The notes beneath the pieces were generated by a model. The model saw only the letters and a list, made by a program, of their open reading frames with translations. It did not search any database and was not told where the DNA came from. Positions 35,212 through 43,569 of a stretch of DNA of 64,000 bases are shown here, in pieces. Every line of letters starts with the position of its first letter. The stretch's first letter is position 1. The DNA comes from Lachnospiraceae bacterium (GTDB taxonomy: Bacteria > Bacillota > Clostridia > Lachnospirales > Lachnospiraceae): assembly GCA_017468395.1 (NCBI GenBank), contig JAFUIR010000014.1:102938-166937 (forward strand), given 5' to 3'. A program made the translations under genes and the position numbers.

Positions 35212-37527
35212 ATGCGAAACAAAAGAATGAGTACTATAATAACAACAATAATATTGTTAGTTAACACTATTTGTCTTTTTTTGTTGTACATAGTGGCAAG
35301 CTTTACCATGACTTCTTTAATGAAAGAGTCGGAGATTGAAAATCTTCACGCAATGTTGAAGATGGAAACAGGCATTATAGAAGAGTATATCCATCATCAG
35401 GAGGATATGCTTATTGCATACAGCAATGAGCCTGTAGTTATAGAGTTTTTAAAAAATCCGGCGGATGAAGAGAAAAGAAACTTGGCCCAGGAGCACACCA
35501 AGGAATATTATGACCGGCTGGATAATTGGGAAGGCTTGTATATAGGCGAGTGGGATACCCATGTCATTGCCCATTCAAGTCCCGAGTACATCGGTATGGT
35601 TACCAGAGAGGAAGGGGCTTATCGGAAACAGTTGCAGGATGCAATGACGTCAAGGAACGGACTTTACAATGCGGGGATTATTGTGTCTCCGGCATCGGAA
35701 AAGTTGATATTATCTTTGTATTGTCCGGTTTATGACTATGACGGCAAAACCATATTGGGGTATGTGGGCGGTGGTCCGTATGTGGAGGCACTTGATGAAT
35801 TACTGCATTCTGCACAGGATGAAACCACAAGGCATTATATGATAAACGTAACGTCCGGAATATACATTTTTGCCGAAAACAAAGATCTGATAGCAACAGA
35901 GATTAAGGATAATATGTTACTTTCCATTATAAAAACCCTTGCCGCTGAAAAGAACCTGCTTAACGGCAGTAAGGAATATGTAGATGAATTGGAAGGAAAA
36001 TCCATAGCTGCGTATCAGTATCTCCCGGAGTATGGTTGGGCGGTTGTTGCGTACAACAGCGAAAAGAACGTTTACGCAGACGTTACCACAAATATGCTCA
36101 TACTGGGCGTAATATGTATTGCATCGGATATAATGATAGGGCTTTTGTCATGGGCGTTTATCCGGAGAAGTACGAAGCCCCTTGAATACGTGGAGGAATC
36201 CATTGTTCAACTGAAACAGTTAAAACTTGAGAAACAGCATAAACTTGACAAATATATAAATTGCGAAAGTGAAATCGGACAAATAGCTACCGCAATCGAT
36301 TCTTTGTATGACTCTATCAAAGAAATGTTGGAGATAGAGAAGGAAAAACAGATGGCCATAGCAGCCAGACAATCGCAGGCCAAATTCCTTGCCAGCATGT
36401 CGCACGAAATACGTACGCCTATTAATACCATAATCGGTATGAATGAGATGATTTTGAGAGAGAATCAGGATGAAGATATTGCAGAATATGCCCATAACAT
36501 AAACAGCGCAAGCCGGATGTTACTGGGGATTATCAATGACGTACTTGATTTTTCCAAAATTGAGGCAGGTAAACTCCAACTGGTAGAAAAAGCGTATCCT
36601 GTGGGAACTATGATAAATGATGTAGTTTTGGGGATTACCAACCGTATTAAAGATAAAGGATTGGAGTTAAAACTTGAAATAGATGAGAGCATTCCTTCTG
36701 CGCTGATGGGAGATGAAATCCGAATAAAGCAGATACTGAACAATCTGTTATCTAACGCCTTCAAATATACAGAAAAGGGCCGGATAACATTTACTGTGCA
36801 GGGAGTACAAAAGGAACAGGATTTTGGGCTTAAAATTTCTGTTGCAGATACGGGAATCGGTATCAGGCAAGAAGACATTGAAAAACTTTTTGACAGTTTC
36901 AAGCGACTGGAAATTGAGAAAAACCGACATATTCAGGGAACGGGATTGGGACTCAATATTACAAAACAGTTGATTGATACTATGAATGGTACAATTGAAG
37001 TCCAAAGTGAATATGGGGCAGGCAGTTGCTTTACCGTATGGTTGCCACAACAGATTGTTGATGAAACGCCTATGGGAAATTACGAAGAAGCGTGCAAACA
37101 TATCAGGGAAGAACAAAATAAGGGGAAAAGGGTGCTTTATGCTCCGAATGCCAATATACTTGTAGTAGATGATAATAAGATGAATCTTACAGTTATTCAG
37201 AGTCTTCTTAAGCGCACGGAGATTCGGCTGGATTGTGTAACAAGCGGAAAAGAGTGCCTGAATATGACGAAGAATAAAAAATATGATTTAATATTGATGG
37301 ATCATATGATGCCGGAAATGGATGGCATTCAGGCCTTTCATATTCTTCAAAATGACGACACGAACCCCAACCAGAAAACAGCAGTTGTGGTTCTTACTGC
37401 GAATGCAATTGCCGGTATGGCAGAGGAATACCTAAAAGAAGGATTTGCCGGTTATTTCCCCAAACCGATTACGGGCGATAAACTGGAAGAAATGATTGCA
37501 AAGTTTGTCGATGGGGAATTCCGATAA
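35212..37527 (+). CDS. Hybrid sensor histidine kinase with extracellular Cache-like domain and receiver
   Basis: 771 aa from ATG 35212, with AAAGGATGG upstream (ATG 35203 overlaps that site). Two membrane segments (about 10-33 and 295-318) flank an extracellular domain of about 260 residues that looks like a double Cache sensor (WEGLYIGEWDTHVIAHSSPEYIG). A HAMP-like linker leads to HisKA (SMSHEIRTPINTIIG), the ATPase boxes (VADTGIGI, GTGLGL) and a receiver with phospho-Asp in LILMDHMMPEMDG. Kinase and receiver parts are very close to those of the kinase at 21122 while the sensors differ, an input-swap paralogue. Confidence 0.88.
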   Translation: MRNKRMSTIITTIILLVNTICLFLLYIVASFTMTSLMKESEIENLHAMLKMETGIIEEYIHHQEDMLIAYSNEPVVIEFLKNPADEEKRNLAQEHTKEYYDRLDNWEGLYIGEWDTHVIAHSSPEYIGMVTREEGAYRKQLQDAMTSRNGLYNAGIIVSPASEKLILSLYCPVYDYDGKTILGYVGGGPYVEALDELLHSAQDETTRHYMINVTSGIYIFAENKDLIATEIKDNMLLSIIKTLAAEKNLLNGSKEYVDELEGKSIAAYQYLPEYGWAVVAYNSEKNVYADVTTNMLILGVICIASDIMIGLLSWAFIRRSTKPLEYVEESIVQLKQLKLEKQHKLDKYINCESEIGQIATAIDSLYDSIKEMLEIEKEKQMAIAARQSQAKFLASMSHEIRTPINTIIGMNEMILRENQDEDIAEYAHNINSASRMLLGIINDVLDFSKIEAGKLQLVEKAYPVGTMINDVVLGITNRIKDKGLELKLEIDESIPSALMGDEIRIKQILNNLLSNAFKYTEKGRITFTVQGVQKEQDFGLKISVADTGIGIRQEDIEKLFDSFKRLEIEKNRHIQGTGLGLNITKQLIDTMNGTIEVQSEYGAGSCFTVWLPQQIVDETPMGNYEEACKHIREEQNKGKRVLYAPNANILVVDDNKMNLTVIQSLLKRTEIRLDCVTSGKECLNMTKNKKYDLILMDHMMPEMDGIQAFHILQNDDTNPNQKTAVVVLTANAIAGMAEEYLKEGFAGYFPKPITGDKLEEMIAKFVDGEFR

Positions 37528-37561
37528 TCATTTAGAAGGGAAAAACAGTATAGTTTAAAAT

Positions 37562-37634
37562 AAAGCGGTTTGTGGAATGTTTCCATGAACCGCTTTGTTT
37601 GCAGGGCCTCCCGGTATTTAGGGGGGCTTTTTTG
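37562..37634 (+). terminator. Tandem terminators after the second hybrid kinase
   Basis: First stem: AAAGCGGTT ... AACCGCTTT (37562-37596). Second: GCCTCCC ... GGGGGGC (37606-37627) followed by seven T. These close the ordinary chromosomal block on its right side. Confidence 0.8.
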
Positions 37635-38027
37635 TGTAGAAAAATGAAAAATATTTTATTTTCAAAACGAAACATGTATAGTATAATGAAAATAAAGACT
37701 ACAAAAACATAGTCGCCAACTGGCGGCAGAAGTCAGTATGCTTTAATGGGAAATATGCCAGGTAAAAAATCTTGGCGAGGGCACTAAGTGTTTGAAATAT
37801 GTAGGTGAAGTAATTTGAAAATATAGTTTGGTGGCACGGCAAGAAGTTGCTTTTTTGAAAAATTCTAGGAAAATCAAGGGTTGTGTGAGTTTGAGAGGGG
37901 ATTTTTATACCAGATTTAAGCCAGATTTTATGTGATTTGGGGCTGTGACATGGCGGAAAAATAGCAAAATGGTATAATTAACAGATAACTTTATTAATTC
38001 AATAGTATGTTGAAGGAGGATTATGGG
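37635..38027. other. AT-rich leader before the KAP gene; candidate left-end region of the mobile element
   Basis: No gene is seen. TATAAT at 37682-37687 and a second TATAAT near 37973 are possible -10 boxes. A GCCGCCAGTTGGC-type short hairpin lies at about 37709-37723. The 13-mer GCTGTGACATGGC (37942-37954) occurs in reverse complement just upstream of int (63611-63623), and AAAAATAGCAAAAT (37957-37970) recurs at 63524-63537. These may be shared element-end or regulatory sequences, or chance. The step in base composition also falls about here. Confidence 0.35.
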
Positions 38028-39896
38028 ATGACCGATCAAGAATATAACCTGTATATTGAAAACTATTTAAAGAATGATAAAACCCAAAGTGCGATAATGC
38101 TAATTGCTCCTTGGGGGATGGGGAAGAGTTATTATATTCAGAACAGTCTTATTCCGCATCTTGAACAAACTTCAAATAAAAGATGTGTTGTTGTATCGCT
38201 TTATGGATTAAATGATACCAAAGAAATAAGTAAAGCGATTTATTTTGAAACCCGCATTAAAGATATTGGTACAAGCGATGAAAAAAATCCTGCAAGGAAA
38301 GTTTTTGATAAAATAGTAATGAAAAGTGCCTGTATTAAAAAGGAAAAGGTTCAAGCTGGAAAAATTGTTGGCAAGACGATAATTAAAGGTGCTTTAAGTC
38401 TTGCGGGAATTGATTTGTCTTTAGATGATAAAGATTTGGAAAAACTGTATTCCTCAATAGACCTTACAAATTACCTACTAATTCTTGAAGATTTAGAGCG
38501 TTCGAGTATAAGTATTAAACAAGTTTTGGGTTTTGTTAATAATCTAGTAGAACAAGACGGTGCAAAAGTCCTTTTAGTAGCCAACGAGAAAGAAATTAAG
38601 GACGTCAAACAAATTATCACAAAAAATAGTAAAGGTGAAGAACAATCAAAGAGGGTTTATACAGAAGAAACCGAAGAATATTTAGCGATAAAAGAAAAAA
38701 CGGTTAGCGATACAATTTTGTATTTGTGTAATTATGATGATGCAATTGAAAGTATTTTAAATTTGTATTCAGAGTCGATAATTGCTCGTTTATTGGAAGA
38801 TAAAAATGCAAATGGAAAACCATTGATTGTTAATGAGATAAATATGGTAATGGCGGATGTTGGCGATTACAATTTAAGATCATTTATCTTTGCATGTCAA
38901 AAAACGGCTGATATGTTTTCTAATTATACTGGTGAAGTAGATAATGAGTTTTTAATGCATGTTTTTTTGGGCAATGTGGCATTTGCATTAAGAGTAAAAG
39001 GTAATGACGATCTTAAATGGGAAAAAGACGTAAGTCCAAATAAATTAGGGACAAGTAAATATCCTCTATATGAATTCTGTAAGGATTATTTCAAATATCA
39101 AGAAATAGATCTGGATGCTATTAAATCAAGTCAAGATGCTTATATTGAGCGAAAGGAATACGAACAGAAACAACGTGAAATGAACTCAGCATTAAGCATT
39201 CTATATGATTTTCCTACGCAAAAGGAAGAAATACTTGCCTTGGCTATTGAAATGGTGAGAGATGAATTGAAAACAGGAGATATCATTCCTTTGGTTCAAT
39301 ATGGGAAATTGGCGAATTATCTTATTATTGTAAAAAAACTTTTAGAAAATTCAGAGATAATAGATGAATGTAAATCAATAATGTTAGCGAATATGCAAAA
39401 GGATGTTAAAAAGGATAGCAAAGTATTAGATGGATTGAGATTTCACGATAGTTTTAACTTTTGGGAAAGTGAACAGCAAGCAGAATATAATCAATTTACA
39501 GCCCAAATGTCTTCTGTTTTCCAAGAAAGTCCATTTTCATGTTTAGAAAATGAAGAACCTATAGTATATTTGGAAAAAGTATCTGACCTTATGAGTGATA
39601 GGGAGGGCAATGTGCGGCATGGAAGAAAATTTTTAAAAAGTGTTGATAGAGAGAAAATCTCAAAGGGATTGGAAATAGCTACAGCAAAACAGGTTTCTAA
39701 CTTCAGGAGAGGGATACTATCAATTTATGATGTAGTAAATATTCGGGATTTTTTACCGGAGGATAAGGATGCATTAATAGAGTTAAAAGAAGTGGTTCAG
39801 AAACTCTTAGATGACGGCAAGGGTGAAGATAAAGTAATCAGGCTACAATACACATGGCTTTTAGGCAATCTAAAGAAGGTTCTTGAAAATTATTAA
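38028..39896 (+). CDS. KAP-family P-loop NTPase
   Basis: 622 aa from ATG 38028, with AAGGAGGA seven bases upstream. Walker A is APWGMGKSY (about residues 27-35) and Walker B LLILEDLERS (about 150-159), with the ExR-type pattern of KAP ATPases (ILEDLERSSI). The remainder is helical and shows no membrane segment or nuclease motif. KAP NTPases are STAND-like ATPases, several of which serve in anti-phage systems. This one stands alone, with no obvious partner protein downstream; the next feature is a tRNA-like noncoding stretch. A defence role is inferred from the neighbourhood. Confidence 0.65.
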   Translation: MTDQEYNLYIENYLKNDKTQSAIMLIAPWGMGKSYYIQNSLIPHLEQTSNKRCVVVSLYGLNDTKEISKAIYFETRIKDIGTSDEKNPARKVFDKIVMKSACIKKEKVQAGKIVGKTIIKGALSLAGIDLSLDDKDLEKLYSSIDLTNYLLILEDLERSSISIKQVLGFVNNLVEQDGAKVLLVANEKEIKDVKQIITKNSKGEEQSKRVYTEETEEYLAIKEKTVSDTILYLCNYDDAIESILNLYSESIIARLLEDKNANGKPLIVNEINMVMADVGDYNLRSFIFACQKTADMFSNYTGEVDNEFLMHVFLGNVAFALRVKGNDDLKWEKDVSPNKLGTSKYPLYEFCKDYFKYQEIDLDAIKSSQDAYIERKEYEQKQREMNSALSILYDFPTQKEEILALAIEMVRDELKTGDIIPLVQYGKLANYLIIVKKLLENSEIIDECKSIMLANMQKDVKKDSKVLDGLRFHDSFNFWESEQQAEYNQFTAQMSSVFQESPFSCLENEEPIVYLEKVSDLMSDREGNVRHGRKFLKSVDREKISKGLEIATAKQVSNFRRGILSIYDVVNIRDFLPEDKDALIELKEVVQKLLDDGKGEDKVIRLQYTWLLGNLKKVLENY

Positions 39897-39960
39897 GAAC
39901 ACATGTAATAAAGTTTATTTAAATTGCTTTGATCGAAATAGCAGATGAGCGCATAAAAAA

Positions 39961-40066
39961 GAAGCGAGTACCCATTTCCAGTCCTAGGACCTTACTCAGT
40001 AACAAAACTCGTTTCTTGGAAATGAAACGAGCTACCCGATTGAGCCATAAGGCTGTACACGACACA
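39961..40066 (-). ncRNA. tRNA-like noncanonical element
   Basis: Read on the minus strand, GGCTCAATCGGGTAGC looks like a tRNA D-arm. It is followed by a strong hairpin CTCGTTTC-ATTTCCAA-GAAACGAG in the place of an anticodon arm (8-base loop, where tRNAs have 7). AGCCTTA (upstream of the D-arm) can pair with TAAGGT downstream, like a short acceptor stem. There is no standard T-arm, so this is not a functional canonical tRNA. It could be a decayed tRNA or a tRNA mimic. T-rich sequence follows on the minus strand. Confidence 0.3.
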
Positions 40067-40189
40067 AAACCCGTTTCACGAACTCATATTATCCAACTTT
40101 GAAGGAAGAATCAAGAGAAAATTTTGATAACACCGGATATATTAGGAGTTAATGAAAAAAGTTTCGGTGGAAATAAAGAAAAAATCAGA

Positions 40190-40250
40190 AGTAACATAAA
40201 ACGGCACAAAGTAACATGAATGATGTTACTTTGTGCCGTTTTATGTTACT
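40190..40250. repeat. Perfect palindrome, 28-bp arms with 5-base loop
   Basis: Arms at 40190-40217 and 40223-40250 are exact reverse complements around the loop GAATG. Each arm contains two GTAACAT/ATGTTAC motifs flanking CGGCACAAA. It lies about 70 bases upstream of the first copy of the repeated structured element. It could be a bidirectional terminator, a protein-binding site, or a replication/transfer structure. Confidence 0.9.
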
Positions 40251-40317
40251 AAGAAAAGTTTGTGTTGAAGAAAATTGTCGCTTGCGTCAAAAATATTCAA
40301 TATGTTTACTGGAGGAG

Positions 40318-40436
40318 GTAGTCGTGCTAGGCTACTTCGCCGACAAGGCGCAGGTTTATAGGACGATGTTCTGTGAGTCTGTGCCTTTTCTTATTGCCTT
40401 GCAGCATGACTACGGGTCCCTGCAGTCAACATATGT
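40318..40436 (+). repeat. Conserved structured element, copy A (heads the DISARM-like module)
   Basis: A closing helix can form between GTAGTCGTGC (40318-40327) and GCATGACTAC (40404-40413). Inside it are a CGCC-GACAA-GGCG hairpin and a long hairpin from GGCGCAG (40347) to CTGTGCC (40379-40385), followed by a T-rich run and the conserved block CTGCAGTCAACATAT. Two more copies occur at 54743 and 60845, all on the plus strand. The changes between A and B keep the pairing. A short reading frame here (40216-40461) is not conserved in the other copies and is not believed. Confidence 0.6.
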
Positions 40437-40509
40437 GCGAAATAGACAAAAAAGCTGTTAACTATTGAATAATTATATAGATAATTAATGAATTTAGATT
40501 GAGAACAAA

Positions 40510-40538
40510 TTGATTTTGTGCCGACTTGGGTTTATAAT
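40510..40538 (+). promoter_or_regulatory. Promoter of the DISARM-like module
   Basis: TTGATT at 40510-40515 and TATAAT at 40533-40538 with an optimal 17-base spacer. It lies about 50 bases before the HTH gene at 40587, which has GAGGGACGGAG upstream. No other strong promoter is seen before 54600 except possibly in the 82-base gap at 44755-44836. Confidence 0.75.
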
Positions 40539-40586
40539 ATTTTTGTTGAAATTTGTCAATTGAGTTTTTTATAAGAGGGACGGAGA

Positions 40587-40778
40587 ATGGAATATTTGTC
40601 TATTAGTCAAACAGCAGAAAAATGGGGAATTAAGCAAAGAAGGATAAGAACTCTTTGTAGCGAAGGTAGAATTCCTGGCGCATGTAAAGTTGGAACATAT
40701 TGGCTAATCCCTGAAAATGCTGAAAAGCCAAAAGATGAAAGAATAAAAAGCGGAAAATATGTAAAAGTGACTACTTGA
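40587..40778 (+). CDS. Small helix-turn-helix DNA-binding protein (MerR/excisionase-like)
   Basis: 63 aa. The sequence YLSISQTAEKWGIKQRRIRTLCSEGRIPGACKVGTYWLIPENAEKP matches the winged HTH of the MerR/excisionase group: a helix that reads DNA, then the wing GTYWLIP. Proteins this short are common as regulators at the head of defence operons. The stop lies 14 bases before the start of the GHKL gene, so it is first gene of the operon and probably controls it. No effector domain is present. Confidence 0.75.
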   Translation: MEYLSISQTAEKWGIKQRRIRTLCSEGRIPGACKVGTYWLIPENAEKPKDERIKSGKYVKVTT

Positions 40779-40792
40779 AAGGGGAGGTACAT

Positions 40793-42703
40793 ATGAGAAA
40801 CGGATGGTTTTTTCCTTCCAGAGGATATGGTGCATTAGAGGGGTATTCAAATCCAGGTTTGGAGATGTTTAAAGGAGAGCCAATTAGAGCGATGGCAAGG
40901 GAAGTATGTCAGAATTCGCTCGATGCCAAGAAAAACAATGCTCAACCATTAAGGATAGAGTTTGAACGTATATTTATGAAGGTCTCAGATTTTCCGGGTA
41001 TGGAAGATATGCGAGATGTTCTCATGAAATGTAAGAGATTTTGGGCGCAACAGAATGACGGAAAGACAAATGAGTTTATTAAGAATGCGATTGATGCGAT
41101 TTCTGGAGATAAGTTTTTTGTATTACGCATTAGTGATTACAATACATTTGGATTACAAGGCGCTTTTGATAATGATGAGTTCAAACCTTGGAAAAGTTTG
41201 GTTCAAGGAGATGCCTTCTCCGTAAAAACGAGTGATAGTGCTGCGGGTAGCTTTGGTATTGGTAAGGCTGCTCCGTTTGTTGTATCTAATTTGCAAACAG
41301 TGTTTTACAGAACATATGACCAGAAGGAAGTGCGGGCAGCACAAGGTGTGACTCATTTGGTTTCTTTTGAAGGGGAAGCATCAGTTTCTGGAGAAGACAA
41401 GATAAGACGTTCCACCGGATATTTTGGCGATGGCAATGAAAATAGAGCATTTAAAAGTATTCAGCAGTTGGATGATATATGCAAGAGAACGGAACATGGT
41501 ACCGATTTATTTGTGCCTGGTTTCAATTTTGTTACTGGTCATAGTACGGAATGGGATGATGAAATCATTATAGAAATACTAGATAATTTCCTATATTCAA
41601 TTTATTCAGGTAAATTGGAGGTTGTTGTTAATAAGTCTGTTATTAACAAGAAGACTGTTGAAGGCTATATTACTAGATACTTACCAAAAACGAAACAAGC
41701 AGCTGCATTTTTTGAAGTTATTAGAGAAGATAATGAGTCCGTCATAGAAGAAATAAGAGACTTTTATCAATTGGGTAGCTTAAGGTTACGTTTAATATAT
41801 ACACCGGAAGCAAACAAGAAAGTTTTGGTTGTTAGACATTCGGGGATGAAGATTTCAGACATTCCTAGTTTGCCTAAGGGAATATCATTTACTGGTTTTT
41901 TAGAATTACAAGGTGAGGAATTAAATAAGTTTTTTAGAAAAATGGAAAATCCTCAACACAATAAATGGGAACATAAACGCCATCCTAATCCAGAGAAAGC
42001 AAAGCGTTTTAAGGAAGAAGTAGAAGGCTGGGTGCGAGATTTTATTGGAGAAAAAATCAAGGAAATAAGCGGAGAAGAAATGGATATTGATGTTTCTGAT
42101 TATTTTATGGCATCAGAAAAAGAGAGTCCAACTCCCAAAGATGATAGAGAAAAAATTGAAAATGTTGTAGACAGTGTGAAAAGTATCACTGTTCAACAAG
42201 ATGAACCCAAACCGAAAAATTTCAAAGTGAAAGATATAGGTGGTTATCAAGGACAACCATCTAGAAGTAGAACGCGAAGTGGAAAAATAGATGACGTTGG
42301 AGAGGGATTTGGACATCGTAAAAGAACTGGAACAGAAGCAGGAGGAGCTCCTACAGGACGAAGGGGAGTAGGAGAAGAACAAGGTGAGGATTCTTTGTAT
42401 GAGCAGATGAGAGAAGTCGATGTAAATGCAAGAATTATTAAGAAATCTTCAGGCGTTAACAAACTAATTTTTACCGCAGAAGACATAATTCACAAAGGTG
42501 AATTAGAGATTGTTACAGTTGGTGAAAATGGAAAGCCGTTGCAATTGGTAGTAAAAGCTGTAAAAGGAATAGATGTGAATGCAGAAATTGAAGCTGGACA
42601 CATAGTTATTAATAGTGTTGAGGCAAAGAGAAAGTATTCATTAGAGTTTGAGGTGTATGCTGCAAAAACTTATGCTATGGGGGTAAGAGCATATGGAAAT
42701 TAG
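40793..42703 (+). CDS. GHKL-type ATPase protein of the DISARM-like operon
   Basis: 636 aa from ATG 40793, with AAAGGGGAGG upstream. The Bergerat (GHKL) ATPase fold is shown by the N box (REVCQNSLDA, residues about 36-45), the G1-type Asp in RISDYNTFG (about 112-120) and the G2 box AGSFGIGKAAPF (about 151-162). The rest (about 250-440) may be a transducer-like domain. It is followed by a charged, low-complexity Arg/Gly-rich linker (about 490-545) and a small C-terminal beta domain. Relatives by fold include MutL, Hsp90 and MORC-like ATPases, which clamp onto DNA or partner proteins. Such a gene is not part of described DISARM. It overlaps the next gene by 11 bases. Confidence 0.75.
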   Translation: MRNGWFFPSRGYGALEGYSNPGLEMFKGEPIRAMAREVCQNSLDAKKNNAQPLRIEFERIFMKVSDFPGMEDMRDVLMKCKRFWAQQNDGKTNEFIKNAIDAISGDKFFVLRISDYNTFGLQGAFDNDEFKPWKSLVQGDAFSVKTSDSAAGSFGIGKAAPFVVSNLQTVFYRTYDQKEVRAAQGVTHLVSFEGEASVSGEDKIRRSTGYFGDGNENRAFKSIQQLDDICKRTEHGTDLFVPGFNFVTGHSTEWDDEIIIEILDNFLYSIYSGKLEVVVNKSVINKKTVEGYITRYLPKTKQAAAFFEVIREDNESVIEEIRDFYQLGSLRLRLIYTPEANKKVLVVRHSGMKISDIPSLPKGISFTGFLELQGEELNKFFRKMENPQHNKWEHKRHPNPEKAKRFKEEVEGWVRDFIGEKIKEISGEEMDIDVSDYFMASEKESPTPKDDREKIENVVDSVKSITVQQDEPKPKNFKVKDIGGYQGQPSRSRTRSGKIDDVGEGFGHRKRTGTEAGGAPTGRRGVGEEQGEDSLYEQMREVDVNARIIKKSSGVNKLIFTAEDIIHKGELEIVTVGENGKPLQLVVKAVKGIDVNAEIEAGHIVINSVEAKRKYSLEFEVYAAKTYAMGVRAYGN

Positions 42704-43565
42704 AAATAGATTGTTTCCCTATCCAGTACTATGTTTAGATAACGACGATTATGTTGATTCATCCTTTGACGTTAAATGTACTGTTAAAGAGGAATTGGCT
42801 AATTTAGTACTGGATTTTGAATTTGTTTTGTCTGAAAACGAAGAATTAAAGTGGTTAATCAGAGAAGGATTGGCAGAGTTTGTGATACATATTGAATGTA
42901 CGTACACTGCTTTTAGAACAATAGTTAAAACTTCGGGAACAAGTATCACTTACCGTATTCCTAAATCAAAAGTAAATGTAGAGATTACTTTGGTAGGAGC
43001 GATAGTTGCAGCAAAGAAAATTAGTGCATTTAGAAGTAAGCATTTAAATGAAGATTACCAGGATGAAGATATCTCGTTTGAAAGAGGTGCAATTCTTGCA
43101 TACAGCAATATGCCAAGAATATTTGTGACTAAAAATTATGAAGAATTGGCAGGCGATAATGCATTCTTTACAATCATTCGCCGAGTAAAAACCGAACAAA
43201 ACGAGCATAACCCGGTCGCATATGATATTAACGGACCGAAGATTAAGATTCTTGTGGATGAAGAAATTTATGACGAGTATGCACGGTATCGAAATAATGG
43301 GAATATGGAAGCACTAACTGGTACATTGCTTGTTATGCCTGCGGTCATCTACATGGTAGAAACATTACGATATGAAGGGACAGATAAGTTCAAATCTCTT
43401 TATTGGTATCAGAAAATTAGTAAAGCATGTAAGTTGCAGAGTGTTGATTTTGAAGAAGACTTACTTTTTTCAGATAGTAAGGCGGCAGTAGAAATAGCGC
43501 AAGATTTATTAAAGTTACCGATTAATCGAGCATTTGAAGGACTGGCAAGAGTGATAGAGGAATAA
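42693..43565 (+). CDS. Unrecognised protein of the DISARM-like operon (290 aa)
   Basis: No family recognised. The N-terminal 120 residues are beta-rich with alternating hydrophobics (LANLVLDFEFVLSENEELKWLI), the rest mixed alpha/beta; no membrane segment, Cys cluster or nuclease motif is seen. The gene begins inside the GHKL gene (ATGGAAATTAG overlap of 11 bases) and is followed after 4 bases by another unknown, so the three products are likely made in fixed ratio and may form a complex. Confidence 0.6.
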   Translation: MEIRNRLFPYPVLCLDNDDYVDSSFDVKCTVKEELANLVLDFEFVLSENEELKWLIREGLAEFVIHIECTYTAFRTIVKTSGTSITYRIPKSKVNVEITLVGAIVAAKKISAFRSKHLNEDYQDEDISFERGAILAYSNMPRIFVTKNYEELAGDNAFFTIIRRVKTEQNEHNPVAYDINGPKIKILVDEEIYDEYARYRNNGNMEALTGTLLVMPAVIYMVETLRYEGTDKFKSLYWYQKISKACKLQSVDFEEDLLFSDSKAAVEIAQDLLKLPINRAFEGLARVIEE

Positions 43566-43569
43566 TACG

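Noticed and set aside
39961-40066. Functional tRNA gene
   Set aside because: No T-arm, 8-base anticodon-like loop and only a partial acceptor stem; kept only as a tRNA-like element.
40216-40461. 81-codon reading frame over structured element A
   Set aside because: No ribosome site, overlaps a perfect palindrome, and the frame is not preserved in copies B and C of the element.
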